DNA from: Clostridium psychrophilum
Lineage (GTDB): Bacteria > Bacillota > Clostridia > Clostridiales > Clostridiaceae
Direction: 5' to 3'
NCBI RefSeq assembly: GCF_018861705.1
Contig: NZ_JAHLEC010000004.1
Location: 1-64,000, forward strand
Length of the DNA: 64,000 nt
Part shown: piece by piece, positions 62,485 to 64,000 of the stretch
Position numbering within the stretch: position 1 is the first letter of the stretch
How the letters are laid out: every line of letters begins with the position of its first letter
Position numbers and translations under genes: made by a program
Notes under the pieces: model-generated
Database searches by the model: none
What the model was told of the DNA's origin: nothing
The model's input: only the letters and a program-made list of their open reading frames with translations

Positions 62485-64000
62485 ATGGCCTCTGATATTT
62501 TAAATGTTACTGTAGACAAAACCGGAAATATTCCAATAATTTTAGGTGGGACAACTAATTTTACAATAAGTATTAAAAATCTTAGTACAAGCATTAGATT
62601 ATATAATTTAACTATATTTATAACTACACCAGATGGATTAACTATTAGTACTGCTTCTCAAAGCATCACATCTTCCGTAAAAACTCCTGATGGTGGGTAT
62701 TCTTATTCCTGGGTAAATTTAAAAGATTTAGCACCTTTAGAAGTTAATTATACTTTTAATGTAACTGTAAAATCAGGAACAAAATTTATAAATGGTACAA
62801 CTATTCCTTTTGGATATATTTTTAATGGATTTAGTGTAAATTGTCAAGTAGATACTATGCCAAGAGGTATTTATAATATAGGAAATCAAAAAATTACTAG
62901 CGGTATTGTAATGAGCTTTAAGGCAGTAAGATTTTATAGTACAATTGGTACTCCTTCAAAAGTACTCAAAGGTGCAGGAACTTCTATATTATTAAATGAC
63001 TATTCTAAGGTATATACCGCTAGCTGCAATTTAACTAACAATACTATTAGCACATCACTAGTAAATGTAACTATACTTCTTCCAGATGGAATTAGGTATA
63101 TAGGTAATATATCTAATTCTGGTACTGATGCTAGCCTTTTTAGAAATCCTACCATTAGTACTGTGCTTATTGATAATAAATTATATACTCAAGTTTATTT
63201 CGGTGGAGTAGTATTATCATTAAGTAGTAATACTATAGTAAATTTAAATTACGCAGTATGGAATAAATACAATGATAATACAGGAAATTTAATATATCAC
63301 GGGACCACATTTAAGCTTCTTATTACTATGATTTCTACAGAAGATAGTGTGAGTAATGACGTTAGTTTTAATGCAATGGATTTAATTATTACTACTTCTG
63401 TAAATAAAGTTACAACGGATGTACAACAAAGTATACAATATACCTATGTATATTCTGTATGTCAATATTATGATATTAAAAATATTGTAGTTAATTATCT
63501 ACTACCAGATGGAATTAGCTATGTATCTAGTTCTACGCCACCTACATCTGCAATAGAGAACCCCACTCTTAAGGGTTTTGAATTGATTTATAATTTCCCC
63601 TTAGCTGTAAATAACTCTCAAGCTACTGTAACAATAAATGCTAAAGTAGATAGTTATTATAGATATAAATTAAGTGGCACTATACCATTACCTGTTGTTG
63701 CGTTTGATAACTTTAGAAGCATTGCAAATATTTCTGGAACTCTAATTCAACTTTTAAGCACCGTTACAGATAATGCATCTGCAAGTTGTAATATAAGTAT
63801 TGGTAAAATAACAAAAACGTTTTTAAAGGGCTACTACCAAAACGGCGTTGCAAAAACTTTTAATACTTTAGCACCAGGCGATTTAGCAGAATATAGATTA
63901 ACCTACGATTCTAGCACCTTGATAGCTATACAAAAGCAAGTATTCTTAGATGATTTTTTCCCACTCTCAGCTAACCCTATAGATAATATTGTATATTCTT
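62485..64000 (+). CDS. start of a third giant DUF11-type surface protein (incomplete)
   Basis: An open frame from ATG 62485 (behind AAGGAGAGA) to the window end, 505 codons without a stop. The order of features matches the N terminus of the 2441-residue protein: TTPDGLTIST, WVNLKDLAPLEVNYTFNV, VDTMPRGIYNIGN, KVLKGAGTSILLND and, near the end, ITKTFLKGYYQNGVAKTFNTLAPGDLAEYRLTY. It is therefore a divergent paralog and probably continues into DUF11 repeats. No signal peptide is present. The protein is Asn/Ser/Thr/Ile-rich. Its full length and ending cannot be seen. Confidence 0.85.
   Translation, partial: MASDILNVTVDKTGNIPIILGGTTNFTISIKNLSTSIRLYNLTIFITTPDGLTISTASQSITSSVKTPDGGYSYSWVNLKDLAPLEVNYTFNVTVKSGTKFINGTTIPFGYIFNGFSVNCQVDTMPRGIYNIGNQKITSGIVMSFKAVRFYSTIGTPSKVLKGAGTSILLNDYSKVYTASCNLTNNTISTSLVNVTILLPDGIRYIGNISNSGTDASLFRNPTISTVLIDNKLYTQVYFGGVVLSLSSNTIVNLNYAVWNKYNDNTGNLIYHGTTFKLLITMISTEDSVSNDVSFNAMDLIITTSVNKVTTDVQQSIQYTYVYSVCQYYDIKNIVVNYLLPDGISYVSSSTPPTSAIENPTLKGFELIYNFPLAVNNSQATVTINAKVDSYYRYKLSGTIPLPVVAFDNFRSIANISGTLIQLLSTVTDNASASCNISIGKITKTFLKGYYQNGVAKTFNTLAPGDLAEYRLTYDSSTLIAIQKQVFLDDFFPLSANPIDNIVYS

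Overview
The window looks like a chromosomal segment of a low-GC, spore-forming Clostridium (sensu stricto). The reasons are very AT-rich intergenic DNA, AGGAGG-type ribosome sites with many TTG starts, a PdaA-type spore-cortex deacetylase, DUF4489 and SPOCS (DUF3794) proteins, and BclA/BclB-like exosporium collagen proteins. I saw no rRNA, tRNA, IS element, CRISPR array or integrase.

Layout. (1) 0-17.4 kb is a mixed housekeeping and envelope region: a CDF metal exporter, a coupled pair (cysteine phytase-like phosphatase plus GxGYxYP protein), CutC, CorA, a glutaredoxin-like protein, PdaA, a YqeY-family protein, an Lmo0937-like mini membrane protein with a lost ATG, a secreted protein, an amino-acid permease with a RocB-like M20 hydrolase, and three zinc-ribbon membrane proteins of which two are TcaA/YvbJ-like paralogs. 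(2) 17.5-35.7 kb is a glycan island. A long leftward operon (26.6 to 17.5 kb) encodes a GT2-methyltransferase fusion, GalE, GT4, GT2, two GT61 paralogs, a hexapeptide acyltransferase, an FdtA/QdtA ketoisomerase and an FdtB/QdtB aminotransferase, which points to a dTDP-3-acetamido-3,6-dideoxyhexose. A second leftward operon (34.6 to 28.7 kb) encodes RfbF, RfbG, an SDR, a YerE-like thiamine-diphosphate enzyme and an RfbH/E1 dehydrase, a combination that points to a CDP-linked branched 3,6-dideoxy sugar of the yersiniose type. RfbA, a GT2-TPR protein and another acyltransferase lie on the + strand. (3) 35.8-45.1 kb holds collagen-like proteins: a 1507-residue protein with about 310 Gly-X-Thr-type triplets and a C-terminal head resembling phage structural jelly-roll domains, a stand-alone copy of that head, a BclB-like gene broken by two frameshifts, a 365-residue BclA-like protein with a Cys/His-rich N terminus, and a DUF4489 protein. 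(4) 45.2-64 kb holds giant DUF11-repeat proteins (about 2441 and 2692 residues, and the start of a third that runs off the window), together with a DUF11-SPOCS fusion and a small SPOCS protein.

How they may fit together (inference): the island makes two unusual deoxysugars and places them on the Thr-dense collagen-like filaments of the exosporium. The giant DUF11 proteins would be long fibres of the same layer, and the SPOCS proteins a link between that layer and the spore coat. None of the surface proteins has an export signal that I can see, which fits mother-cell synthesis and assembly on the forespore. Start codons were re-chosen from ribosome-binding sites in several genes; these choices are stated in the entries.
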